A stretch of 64,000 nt of DNA from Thermocoleostomius sinensis A174. Lineage in GTDB: Bacteria > Cyanobacteriota > Cyanobacteriia > Elainellales > Elainellaceae. The notes below the pieces were generated by a model, which was given only the letters and a program-made list of their open reading frames with translations, was not told the origin of the DNA and did not search any database. The stretch lies in NCBI RefSeq assembly GCF_026802175.1, contig NZ_CP113797.1:4193026-4257025 (forward strand), in the 5' to 3' direction. How positions within the stretch are numbered: the stretch's first letter is position 1; each line of letters starts with the position of its first letter. Both the position numbers and the translations under genes were made by a program. Shown piece by piece: positions 9,471-17,697 of the stretch.

Positions 9471-10383
9471 GAGGGTGTTTGAAAAGATTTGAGGTGTCAA
9501 ATTTATGCCAACCGCCTCACCATAATCCGAATCATGGCAAGGTAGATCAAGGTTTCTGATGTCTCTGGTAATAATTCATAGTCTCTGACCAACCGTCTGC
9601 ATCCCATTAGCCAACCAAAAGTTCGTTCTACCACCCACCTCTTTTTGAGCAAGCTAAAGCCTTTGGTTTGCTCAGGTCGCAGTACAACTTGCACAATCCA
9701 ACGACAAACATCCATCACCCACATCAGAAAAGGGGCGCCATCGAACCCGCCGTCTACCCAAATGGTGATTAAGCGTGAAACCTTTTTCTTCATCCGTTTG
9801 ACTCGTTTGAGGACACGTTTGCCCCCTTCGCGTTCCCCCAGGTTTGCCGCACTCACAAACACCCGCAAAACCAGTCCTAACGTATCCACCGTTAAAAATC
9901 GTTTGCGTCCTGTAATCAGCTTGCCTCCATCAAAGCCAACTTGTTGATGAACTCCTGCTGCACTCTTGATGCTTTGGCTATCGATGATCGCTTCTGATGG
10001 ACTAGGATAGCGTTGCGCATCGATGCGAACCCACTGGTGCAACTGGTCATGAATGGAAATCCAGGTGCCGTCCAATCGCCAGTTGCGGAAGTACGTGTAC
10101 ACCGTCTGCCAGGCTGGGAAATCACCAGGTAAAGAACGCCAACGACAGCCTTCAACCAGAACATAGAGCATGGCATTGAGCACCTCCCACAGGTCAACGC
10201 TGCGAGGACGACCACCTGGCTTTGCTGCTGGAATTAATTCACTCAAAACCTCATATTGGGCGCGGGTTAGGTTACTGGGATATGCTTTACTCATCTGACT
10301 CACTCAGGGCTGTAGATATTTGCTATTCGCAGCCTACACTGAGTGAGCTTTTTTACGACCTTCCTGGCTTCTCAAACACCCTC
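9471..10383 (-). mobile_element. IS5-type insertion sequence, copy 1 (913 bp)
   Basis: The element is bounded by imperfect terminal inverted repeats: GAGGGTGTTTGAAAAG on the left and the complement of GAGGGTGTTTGAGAAG on the right. TTA flanks both ends and is a likely 3-bp target duplication. One transposase gene lies inside. The ends and encoded protein match the copy at 37426-38338 exactly, in opposite orientation, indicating recent transposition. Confidence 0.9.
9503..10303 (-). CDS. IS5 family transposase (copy 1)
   Basis: The 266-residue DDE transposase has an N-terminal DUF4096-like region (LTRAQYEVLSELIPAAKPGGRPR, VLNAMLYVLVEGCRWRSLP), then catalytic Asp in IDSQSIKSA, Asp in IWVDGGFDGAPF and Glu in VVERTFGWLMGCRRLVRDYE. 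It is a single uninterrupted frame, so no programmed frameshift is needed. It is identical in sequence to the copy at 37506. Confidence 0.93.
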   Translation of the reverse strand: MSQMSKAYPSNLTRAQYEVLSELIPAAKPGGRPRSVDLWEVLNAMLYVLVEGCRWRSLPGDFPAWQTVYTYFRNWRLDGTWISIHDQLHQWVRIDAQRYPSPSEAIIDSQSIKSAAGVHQQVGFDGGKLITGRKRFLTVDTLGLVLRVFVSAANLGEREGGKRVLKRVKRMKKKVSRLITIWVDGGFDGAPFLMWVMDVCRWIVQVVLRPEQTKGFSLLKKRWVVERTFGWLMGCRRLVRDYELLPETSETLIYLAMIRIMVRRLA

Positions 10384-10394
10384 TTAGCCTGATA

Positions 10395-10688
10395 TCAGGG
10401 CACTCGATTCATCATGGTCAACAACCCTTGCTGTCCTAACAACAGTTCCCTTGCCAAACTTAAAATTCCTACCCAAATAATGGGCGAGATATCGACTCCT
10501 CCGATCGGAGGAACCAACTTGCGGGTAGGACTCAAGAAGGGTTCAGTCGGAACTGCGACAACGTTGAAGGGAAAGCGCTGAAGATCTGCTTGAGGATACC
10601 AAGTCAAGACAATCCGAAAGATGAACAGAAAAATCATGATCCCTAGCACGAGAGCCAGAATCCAGGTTGCGATCGATATGGCAGGCAT
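10395..10688 (-). CDS. YggT family membrane protein
   Basis: A 97-residue integral membrane protein of the YggT/Ycf19 family. Seen: two hydrophobic segments (ILALVLGIMIFLFIFRIVLTW and a second at ISPIIWVGILSLARELL) around the family motif WYPQADLQRFPFN...EPFL.P.RKL.PPIGG. In chloroplasts and cyanobacteria these proteins are implicated in cytochrome b6f haem attachment or thylakoid and nucleoid organisation; the role here is unproven. The IS ends only 11 bases past its stop codon. Confidence 0.88.
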   Translation of the reverse strand: MPAISIATWILALVLGIMIFLFIFRIVLTWYPQADLQRFPFNVVAVPTEPFLSPTRKLVPPIGGVDISPIIWVGILSLARELLLGQQGLLTMMNRVP

Positions 10689-10882
10689 ATTTTAAGCTTT
10701 GTAACTGTGCTGTCTCATATTTTATCGCTGGTTGTGCGAAGCATGAATTCAATCATTATCCTTACTTGGCGGGCTGTAAAGTCATCAGTTCCAGATTGCT
10801 TTTCTGATTCATCTTTTCAAAGGTTTAACAGACCGATAAGATGATTAATGAATAACTCGCCTGAACCTACGGATAAAGTTCT

Positions 10883-11005
10883 ATGACACCCTCTCTTGCT
10901 AATTTCCTTTACAGCTTGCTGGCTGGTGTTGTTGTTGTGGTCATTCCTGTTGTGGTGGGTCTCGTCTTCATTAGTCAGAAAGATAAGATCCAGCGCGGCT
11001 CATAA
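10883..11005 (+). CDS. psbX: photosystem II reaction-centre protein X
   Basis: A 40-residue single-span membrane protein, too short for most gene finders. It begins MTPSLANFLYSLLAG, has a hydrophobic core of valines and leucines, and ends FISQKDKIQRGS, matching the cyanobacterial PsbX pattern (MTPSLANF...ISQ.DKI.R). PsbX is a peripheral low-mass subunit of photosystem II near cytochrome b559 and affects QB-site turnover. psbX next to ycf66 is a familiar cyanobacterial neighbourhood, which supports the call. Confidence 0.92.
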   Translation: MTPSLANFLYSLLAGVVVVVIPVVVGLVFISQKDKIQRGS

Positions 11006-11397
11006 CTCAGTCATATATTGCTCTGTGAATTTGTCCAGTGAATAGGTGTGACACCCTTTAGTCTTGACACAATTGCTTGACAAGCCTGTCTCCATAATAG
11101 CTAGGATAAAGTTGGCGACCCTAATGTGGTAGAGCGACAGCTTGTCCTAGCCATTTTTGTATCATTGGTATCAACGAATGTGGTTTTACCCAAGTATCAC
11201 CTTATAAGTAGATAGAGGACAGCTTAAATAAAGCAGCATATAGAGTAGCATCAATCTAAATTTCAGACCTTCAGGCTCGATCGATTTCTGTCGGATCTGA
11301 TTGATCAGAATCAATTTCTCACGATTTCATTAAAAATCCTGCTAGAGATTTGATGCCCAGAGTCGTTAACATAGGGACATAACATCGGAGAACGGTA
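11006..11397 (+). other. psbX-ycf66 intergenic region
   Basis: Nothing coding is seen. The stretch probably includes the ycf66 promoter and an untranslated leader. No strong terminator after psbX is obvious, so read-through into ycf66 is possible. Confidence 0.45.
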
Positions 11398-12138
11398 ATG
11401 GTAAACGTTGGACTTAACTGGGCTAGCTTTCTAGGCATTGCCCTGGCGCTAGGAGGGGCAGGCTTATATGCTCTAAGAACCATGCGTCCGGGGTTGGCTC
11501 GCGATCAGGATATCGTATTTGCGGCAATTGCTCTCCTGTGTGGCGGTATCTTGTTCTTCCAAGGTTGGCGGCTTGACCCGATTCTGCAATTTGCTCAAAC
11601 TTTGTCTGTGGCTTCAGCTATCTGGTTTGCTTATGAAGCGGTTCGTTTGAGAGGAATTGCTACGGAGCAGGCGAAACGGAATACTCCTGTTGTCGATGAG
11701 GAGCGCCCTGTCAGCCGAGTTTACCGTGCAGAACTAGATGATTATCCTCCACTAGATGAACGCGATCGGTTCCCGGTGAATCGTCGAATTCGGGGAACTC
11801 GTGAAGAGGTTCGCCCCCGCGATGATTATGACGATACCCGTCGCTCAACACCTCGGCGTGGCAGCGAACGTCCCAGCCTCAGCGATCGCCCTCGTCGCCC
11901 TCGTTCGTCCCGATCTTCCAGTTTGCCTCCCGATCGCTCGGAACGTACTTGGGATGACGATTCAAGTGAGCAGTCGTTTCGTCGTGAAGTGATTCGACCC
12001 AGTAGCGCTAGCGACGATCAGCCGACTCGCCCCAAGCGCAGCCGTCCGTCTGAGGCATCCCGTCGCCGCAGTTCAGACTACGCTGCCTCTGATTATGTTG
12101 ATTATCAGCCAGTGGATCGCTCTGACGATTGGAGCTAG
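11398..12138 (+). CDS. ycf66: Ycf66 family protein
   Basis: A 246-residue protein. The first 90 residues carry the Ycf66 membrane domain with three hydrophobic segments (FLGIALALGGAGLYAL, IVFAAIALLCGGILFF, and one near LSVASAIWFAYEA). The remaining 150 residues are hydrophilic, rich in Arg, Ser, Asp and Pro (RRPRSSRSSSLPPDRSE) and probably disordered. Ycf66 is conserved in cyanobacteria and some plastids; its function is unknown. A strong terminator follows 60 bases after the stop. Confidence 0.9.
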   Translation: MVNVGLNWASFLGIALALGGAGLYALRTMRPGLARDQDIVFAAIALLCGGILFFQGWRLDPILQFAQTLSVASAIWFAYEAVRLRGIATEQAKRNTPVVDEERPVSRVYRAELDDYPPLDERDRFPVNRRIRGTREEVRPRDDYDDTRRSTPRRGSERPSLSDRPRRPRSSRSSSLPPDRSERTWDDDSSEQSFRREVIRPSSASDDQPTRPKRSRPSEASRRRSSDYAASDYVDYQPVDRSDDWS

Positions 12139-12201
12139 GGTGTTGGCTAGTAACCGCTGATCATGCCGATCGTACAAGCTCACGGTGGATTTGATGTTTA
12201 G

Positions 12202-12241
12202 GAGTAGGGGCGTTCGGTTAGCGTCCCTACTTTGTTTTTTT
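12202..12241 (+). terminator. Rho-independent terminator after ycf66
   Basis: GTAGGGGCG pairs with CGTCCCTAC (one G-T pair) around a 9-base loop and is followed by TTTGTTTTTTT. Confidence 0.85.
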
Positions 12242-12657
12242 AGTAGAGTTGTTTAACTACAAGGTGAAGCTATCAATTTTTTATGGAATTTGAGCTAGTC
12301 TATTTAATTCTCAATAGGCAGGGTGGAACTCCAAAAATATTAACAATTTCAACATTGACATCTCTGGTTGATAGTAAGCAGAAATAGAGAAAGGCTTTGC
12401 TTGGGATTGACGTGAGAATCGGCATTCAATGAATGCAATGCAAATAGGGCTTGTCGATGGCAATCACAGCAATCTTTTGTTTACGCATGTTTACGCAAGA
12501 TCCCTGAAGCAAACCCTCTGTGTCATCCAACGAGCGAGTGAAGGTTGCGAGTTCAGTGTGAATTCTCAACGAACGTCCAAAACGCGAACTGGTGCGATCG
12601 TGCCTGTGTATTTCTATGTAAAGGGCTTTGTACTGTACCTATCAACAAGTGGTGAGC
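12242..12657 (+). other. intergenic region upstream of the first HtrA-like gene
   Basis: A short frame (12429-12692) runs through here but overlaps the protease start in another frame and resembles nothing; I do not call it. No RNA gene is recognised. Confidence 0.45.
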
Positions 12658-14106
12658 ATGACTATCAATTTTTTTCGGTTAGCGTCCTCTAGCTTAGCTG
12701 TTGCCGGAACGGCTCTTGGTTTAATAGGACTGAACGCTTTTATACCGCTAGAGGTTTTTACGCTGAAATTAGGAACTCGACAAGCAATTGCTCAGACCAA
12801 CATAACCGATGATCCAGAAGAGGGGGTGAATGTTCGCGTCTACCAAGCAGCTAGCCCGGCGGTGGTGGCGATCGAAACTGCAACAGGCAGTGGCAGTGGT
12901 AGCATTATTCGCCCCGATGGGCTGGTGTTGACAAATGCCCATGTGGTGACAGGGTCAGAAACTGTGACGGTCAAACTTGCCGATGGTCGAGAATTTGAAG
13001 GGACGGTCATTGGCTATGGAGAGGGAGGACTGGACTTGGCCGCCGTTCGTATTGTCAGCAACGAACGCAATTTTCCAACCGTGCGAGTTGCCGATCCAGA
13101 AGCGGTGGCGGTTGGTCAGCGGGCGTTTGCGATTGGCAGTCCGTTTGGCTTTCAAGGCACATTCACCACAGGCATTGTCAGCCGATTAGATCGCAATCGC
13201 GGGTTAATTCAAACCGATGCCGCCATTAATCCTGGAAATTCTGGTGGTCCATTGCTCAATAGTCGCGGAGAATTGATTGGAGTCAACAGCGCCATTCTGT
13301 CCCCTGGTGCGGGAGCTGGCAATGTGGGAATTGGGTTTGCCATTGCTACGGATCGCGTAGATTCGTTTCTGGTTGCCGTTGAAGAAGGGCGAGCCCCCAC
13401 GGCTCCCCAACAATCTCCCCTGTTAGCGGGTGGAGCCGCTGCTGAACGGTTGGCCCTCAACAACGAACCGATCGAAGTGAAAGGAAAGCTGGATGAGGAA
13501 AGTAACGTTCTCCCTAGCGATAATAGCTACTTCAACGCCTACACCTTCGAGGGCGATGCTGGACAACGGGTTATTATCGAAATGAATAGCCAGGAATTTA
13601 ACTCCTATTTGATTTTGCTCTCGCCAGAAGGAAACAATGTTGCTCAAGCAGGTACGGACAATGGGGCCAGAGATTCGCGGATCGAGGTGACGCTACCAAC
13701 CGAAGGCATTTATACCATTTTGGCGAATACCTATTCCGCTGGTGAAACCGGAGAGTACACACTAGCCCTCTCTACCACTGGCTTAAGCCCAATTTTGCTG
13801 AAGGAAGAGGGACGGTTAGGGCCAGAGTCGCAGGTGCTTCGAGCCGATGGGACATTCTACCAAGAACATACCTTCCAAGGACAAGCAGGACAGAGTGTGA
13901 CGATTGTGATGGAGAGCGAAGATTTTGATACCTATCTGATTTTGCTCGGTCCAAATGAACAGGTGATTGGACAAAATGACGATGCGTCGGCTGGAACGCT
14001 CAACTCGGTGTTGACCGTCACATTACCGGTCACTGGAACGTACCGAATTATTGCCAATGCCTATGAACGCACCGGGCAAGGGGCCTATACCGTGACCGTT
14101 CGCTGA
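12658..14106 (+). CDS. secreted HtrA-like serine protease with two PPC domains
   Basis: A 482-residue trypsin-like protease exported by an N-terminal signal (MTINFFRLASSSLAVAGTAL, cleavage probably after AIAQ). The triad is visible: His in LTNAHVVTG, Asp in GGLDLAAVRI, Ser in INPGNSGGPLL. Instead of the PDZ domains usual in Deg/HhoA proteases, two pre-peptidase C-terminal (PPC) beta-sandwich domains follow (about 270-375 and 385-482; each with FNAYTF or YQEHTF, then Y.I.ANTY or YRIIANAY). ATG 12658 is chosen over the upstream start because it begins the signal peptide and has GGTGAG upstream. It is a tandem paralogue of the gene at 14211. Likely role: periplasmic or extracellular protein quality control. 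Confidence 0.87.
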   Translation: MTINFFRLASSSLAVAGTALGLIGLNAFIPLEVFTLKLGTRQAIAQTNITDDPEEGVNVRVYQAASPAVVAIETATGSGSGSIIRPDGLVLTNAHVVTGSETVTVKLADGREFEGTVIGYGEGGLDLAAVRIVSNERNFPTVRVADPEAVAVGQRAFAIGSPFGFQGTFTTGIVSRLDRNRGLIQTDAAINPGNSGGPLLNSRGELIGVNSAILSPGAGAGNVGIGFAIATDRVDSFLVAVEEGRAPTAPQQSPLLAGGAAAERLALNNEPIEVKGKLDEESNVLPSDNSYFNAYTFEGDAGQRVIIEMNSQEFNSYLILLSPEGNNVAQAGTDNGARDSRIEVTLPTEGIYTILANTYSAGETGEYTLALSTTGLSPILLKEEGRLGPESQVLRADGTFYQEHTFQGQAGQSVTIVMESEDFDTYLILLGPNEQVIGQNDDASAGTLNSVLTVTLPVTGTYRIIANAYERTGQGAYTVTVR

Positions 14107-14210
14107 CCGAGCCTGATTGCTTCACGGCTAAAATAGCGCTGTACCTCTGGCTACAACCTTGTTCTATGTCTGTTTTTTAAGTTGCTTTCGCTGAGTTGCT
14201 TTAACGTCTT

Positions 14211-15641
14211 ATGAGTTTTCAAGTCCTCCGTCTCGCATCGTCGGGTCTGATTGTTGTGGGCACAACCCTGGGGCTAACTCTATTTAACGCGATGTCTCCG
14301 GTGGAGTGGTTCAGTGTATCTGGGTTTGGCCGATCTGCGCCTCGCGTTGCACTAGCCCAAGATGCAGAAACAGTTTATGCCGAAGTTAGTCCGGCAGTTG
14401 TCTCGATCGAATCCGACAGTGCGACGGGGAGTGGCACGTTGATTCGCTCGGATGGGTTGGTGCTAACCAATGCCCATGTGGTTGGAGATGCCCGATCGGT
14501 GACAGTGATTTTAGCGGACGGCACTCAGTATGTGGGCGAGGTGATTGGCTATGGAGAAACGGGTCTCGATTTAGCGGTAGTTCGTCTGCAAGGAGACGAT
14601 TCCTTTCCAACCGTCCGCATTGCTGAACCAGGGTCTGTCCGCACGGGGCAACAGGTGTTTGCAATCGGTAATCCCTTCGGACGTTTCCAAGGCTCCATCA
14701 CGCAGGGAATTGTGAGCCGTATCGATCGGGAACAAGGATTGATCCAAACAGACGCTTCGATCAATCCAGGCAACTCCGGGGGGCCATTGTTGAACAACCG
14801 AGGGGAATTAATTGGTGTCAACACGGCTATTTATGCTCCACGAGGATCGGCCGGAAATATCGGCATCGGCTTTGCTATTCCGATCGAACAAATTCAACCC
14901 TTTTTAGCGGCTGTTAACCAAGGGGCTGCCCCACGAACTGCTCAACAGCAAACCCCATTTGTTGAAGAACGCACTGTACAACCCTTAACGCTCAATAGCC
15001 AGATTCAAGGCAGGTTAGATGACAACAGTGGTATTCTGCCAGCCGATAATAGCTACTTCAATGCCTATTCATTCGCGGGTAGGGCAGGACAGCAAGTGGT
15101 CATCCATATGAGTAGCAGCGAATTGAATCCGTATTTGATTTTGTTATCTCCTACCGGAACCGCTTTGGCTCAAGATGACGACAGTGGTGGCGGCCGTAAT
15201 TCCCGCCTCAGTGTGACATTGCCAGATGATGGCACGTATTTGATTTTAGCTAATTCGTATGCTGCTGGAGAACAAGGTAATTATCAGCTAGAACTGTCAA
15301 CTATTGCCACAAACCCTCAACCAACAGTCGCAATTCTTCAAACGGAAGGTCTCCTCGGTAGTAGTTCACCGAAGCTGGAAGATGGCAGTTTATACGAGGA
15401 GCATAGCTTTCAAGGAAACGCCGGTCAAACCGTTACCATTTCCCTAGAAAGCAGTGACTTTGATACCTACTTAATTTTGCTAGGGCCCAACGATCAAGTC
15501 ATTGGTGAGAACGATGATGCTGCTTCCAATACACTCAACTCCACTTTGACCATCACCCTCCCGGTGACGGGAACCTATCGTATCATTGCCAATGCCTATG
15601 ACTCGGAGGGACAAGGGCGCTATGTTTTAACTGTTCGGTAA
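14211..15641 (+). CDS. secreted HtrA-like serine protease with two PPC domains (paralogue)
   Basis: A 476-residue tandem duplicate of the preceding gene with the same order: a signal peptide (hydrophobic to about residue 30, ALAQ near 49), a trypsin-like domain with His in LTNAHVVGD, Asp in TGLDLAVVRL and Ser in INPGNSGGPLL, then two PPC domains (about 260-365 and 380-476). There is no PDZ domain. A gap of 104 bases separates it from the first copy and no terminator is seen between, so co-transcription is possible. The two copies have diverged throughout, so the duplication is not recent. Confidence 0.87.
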   Translation: MSFQVLRLASSGLIVVGTTLGLTLFNAMSPVEWFSVSGFGRSAPRVALAQDAETVYAEVSPAVVSIESDSATGSGTLIRSDGLVLTNAHVVGDARSVTVILADGTQYVGEVIGYGETGLDLAVVRLQGDDSFPTVRIAEPGSVRTGQQVFAIGNPFGRFQGSITQGIVSRIDREQGLIQTDASINPGNSGGPLLNNRGELIGVNTAIYAPRGSAGNIGIGFAIPIEQIQPFLAAVNQGAAPRTAQQQTPFVEERTVQPLTLNSQIQGRLDDNSGILPADNSYFNAYSFAGRAGQQVVIHMSSSELNPYLILLSPTGTALAQDDDSGGGRNSRLSVTLPDDGTYLILANSYAAGEQGNYQLELSTIATNPQPTVAILQTEGLLGSSSPKLEDGSLYEEHSFQGNAGQTVTISLESSDFDTYLILLGPNDQVIGENDDAASNTLNSTLTITLPVTGTYRIIANAYDSEGQGRYVLTVR

Positions 15642-15744
15642 GGGAGCAGTGTGGTGAACGCGAAGCAGAGGCGTTGAAACTGCATTAACTTGCTTTGTGT
15701 CAATTCCGTAACTTTGCATTAGTCCGCCCTGACCATGCTAATCT

Positions 15745-15882
15745 CTTAAGGTAACGTCGGTTCTGATGGGGAACAGCCATCAGACGCAAGGGGGAAAGTT
15801 CGGTGCAAATCCGGCGCTGTCCCGCAACTGTGATGAGATGTTTCCTCTCTGAGTCAGGATGCCCGCCGATCGCAAATCCATC
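15745..15882 (+). promoter_or_regulatory. cobalamin (adenosylcobalamin) riboswitch
   Basis: The conserved B12-box sequence is plain: GGGGGAAAGTTCGGTGCAAA, ATCCGGCGC, TCCCGCAACTGT, then GAGTCAGGATGCCCGCC. The upstream arm (GTCGGTTCTGATGGGGAACA) supplies P2/P3. It ends about 20 bases before the hupE-like start, placing the RBS within reach of the switch. Bound cobalamin normally turns expression off, so these genes should be induced when B12 is scarce. Confidence 0.95.
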
Positions 15883-15904
15883 CCTTTTCATCTGCGAGGT
15901 ACGG

Positions 15905-16597
15905 ATGAACCAACATTCTGGCTTTTCTAGATTAATCCGCTGCGATCGTCCCTTCAAGCAAGCAGGGCTTCTAATATTTCTAATCATCGCCAGTTTTTTG
16001 TTCAGCAACTCTCCTACACTAGCTCACCACGCAATGGGAGAGAGAGTTCCCGCCAATTTCGTTGAAGGCTTTCTGTCAGGTCTGGCTCATCCTGTGATTG
16101 GCGCCGATCATTTTGCATTTATTGTGTCTGTTGGATTACTAGCTGCGATTAGTTGTCAAGGAATCAAGATTCCGATCGCTTTTGTGCTGTCAACAGTAGC
16201 AGGAGCCGTGTTCCACTTGATGCAAATCACATTACCAGCGGCTGAGCTTTTCATTTCTGGATCGGTGCTGCTATTTGGTATTTTTCTGACCCTGAAGCAG
16301 CAGCCCAATAGCTGGGTTTTAACTGGATTAGCTGCAATCTGTGGATTGTTTCATGGCTATGCCTACGGAGAATCTATCTTTGGTGCAGAAATGACGCCGC
16401 TGGTTGCCTACCTGGCAGGCTTCACTGTGATTCAACTCGCAGTGGCTATTGCCGCTTTTTTCATTGGTAAAGCGGTTCTCAAGCAAGCCACTGAACTGCC
16501 TAATTTGCCGCTTCGGTTTGCTGGGTTTGTCATTTGTGGCGTAGGTATTGCTTTTCTATCGACCCTAATTGTTGAAACGATTTTCTCAGCATTGTGA
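15905..16597 (+). CDS. hupE: HupE/UreJ family transporter, probable cobalt uptake
   Basis: A 230-residue polytopic membrane protein with a hydrophobic leader (about residues 15-40), then the HupE/UreJ hallmarks: HHAMGERVP, GFLSGLAHPVIGADHFAF and, later, GLFHGYAYGES. HupE/UreJ proteins carry Ni or Co; those under cobalamin riboswitches, as here, are thought to import cobalt for B12 synthesis. ATG 15905 follows GAGGT and lies after the riboswitch; the frame is open earlier only because it runs through the RNA. It is followed after 27 bases by a second membrane gene, so they form a two-gene operon. Confidence 0.9.
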   Translation: MNQHSGFSRLIRCDRPFKQAGLLIFLIIASFLFSNSPTLAHHAMGERVPANFVEGFLSGLAHPVIGADHFAFIVSVGLLAAISCQGIKIPIAFVLSTVAGAVFHLMQITLPAAELFISGSVLLFGIFLTLKQQPNSWVLTGLAAICGLFHGYAYGESIFGAEMTPLVAYLAGFTVIQLAVAIAAFFIGKAVLKQATELPNLPLRFAGFVICGVGIAFLSTLIVETIFSAL

Positions 16598-16624
16598 CAA
16601 ATTGAAAGTGAGGGATTTTAGATA

Positions 16625-17149
16625 GTGGCTGTAAGCAAAGGATGGTACGTCAGTTTGATTGCAATCGGCAGCGTTAGTAACTTGATCTATCCTCACGTGC
16701 CACTAGTTAGTTTTGCTACTCTGGCGGGAGTAACCCTCCGTCGCAACCAGGCGATCGTAGCGATGGTGTGCATTTGGTTCGTCAATCAGCTTGTTGGTTT
16801 CACGATTCGACAGTATCCACTGAATGCGATCGTGCTGCTGTGGGGCTTGACGATGGGCTTAGGAAGTATTCTGGTTGCCTTGATCGCTTCAATGCGCCCA
16901 ATGTTTAGTTATCACGGTTGGGTAGGACAACTCCTGTGGCTAGGAGTAGCGCTGCTGCTGGGGTTCACTGTTTACCAAAGCAGCACCCTGCTAGTCCATC
17001 AATGGGTGGGAATGCACGGTTTGACGGTCGATGTTCTCCTGCGCATCTTTGTACGTGATGGAATGTGGACGATCGGTCTCTATGCAATTTACTACGCTAT
17101 TCACAAAGTCTTCCGATTAAACTATCAGCAACGATTGAAAAGCCGATAA
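16625..17149 (+). CDS. small polytopic membrane protein, putative HupE partner
   Basis: A 174-residue protein with about five hydrophobic segments and no signature I recognise. It starts with GTG at 16625 (AGTGAGGGA about 9 bases upstream). It follows hupE closely under the same B12 riboswitch, so a role in cobalt or corrinoid uptake is inferred from position only. The N-terminal SLIAIGSVSNLIYPHVPL and VTLRRNQAIVAMVCIWF segments are reminiscent of small ECF-type substrate-binding subunits, but I would not insist on that. Confidence 0.75.
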   Translation: MAVSKGWYVSLIAIGSVSNLIYPHVPLVSFATLAGVTLRRNQAIVAMVCIWFVNQLVGFTIRQYPLNAIVLLWGLTMGLGSILVALIASMRPMFSYHGWVGQLLWLGVALLLGFTVYQSSTLLVHQWVGMHGLTVDVLLRIFVRDGMWTIGLYAIYYAIHKVFRLNYQQRLKSR

Positions 17150-17697
17150 ATCAGTAATCAACTCTCACAAAAATCTAAGTATCTTAATCTTTCAACGTCC
17201 ATTCGTTCAAGAAATGTATAAAATCCGACAAATTCGTTATTGAATGGCTACACTAAAGCTACTAGCTAGAGAGAAATGAGACGTGTTGGAGTCAATTTTC
17301 TCGAGCCATGAAAGTTGTTGCTAGTTACTACCAAACTGAAAGGAGATACTGAAGATATTGGCACTTCAGGTGTCAGTCATCAGCATCAACAATCTAATTG
17401 TGCCCGATTGCACAAGTAGATCTTGCATTGCTTGAAATACAAATTATTTATCAACCCTGATCTAACTCAATACGCTGCTTATTGCACGATTGCTTCCTTG
17501 CTTGACATTAGCTTATTCAAGCTTGATGGCTCTGCTTTTGCTGTTAATCAGAAAAAGGTTTCTTATGAAAGAAATTATATCCTGCACTTCATCTTGCACC
17601 TCTTAATTGATTGTTTTTGTCTAATTTGCATTGTTGTGTAGTTATAGCCTTTCTTAAAAACTACTGATCGCCGAAGAGAATTGCTCTTCTAAAGAAG
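17150..17697 (+). other. intergenic region upstream of the beta-oxidation cluster
   Basis: AT-rich. A short frame (17423-17641) has no Shine-Dalgarno and an unremarkable hydrophobic sequence; it is not called. The region should contain the promoter of the fatty-acid cluster. I see no clear operator palindrome. Confidence 0.45.

Noticed and set aside
12429-12692. An 87-codon frame upstream of the first HtrA-like gene
   Set aside because: It overlaps the protease signal peptide in another frame and resembles nothing.
17423-17641. A 72-codon frame upstream of the acyl-CoA ligase-like gene
   Set aside because: No Shine-Dalgarno; AT-rich sequence readily gives such frames.
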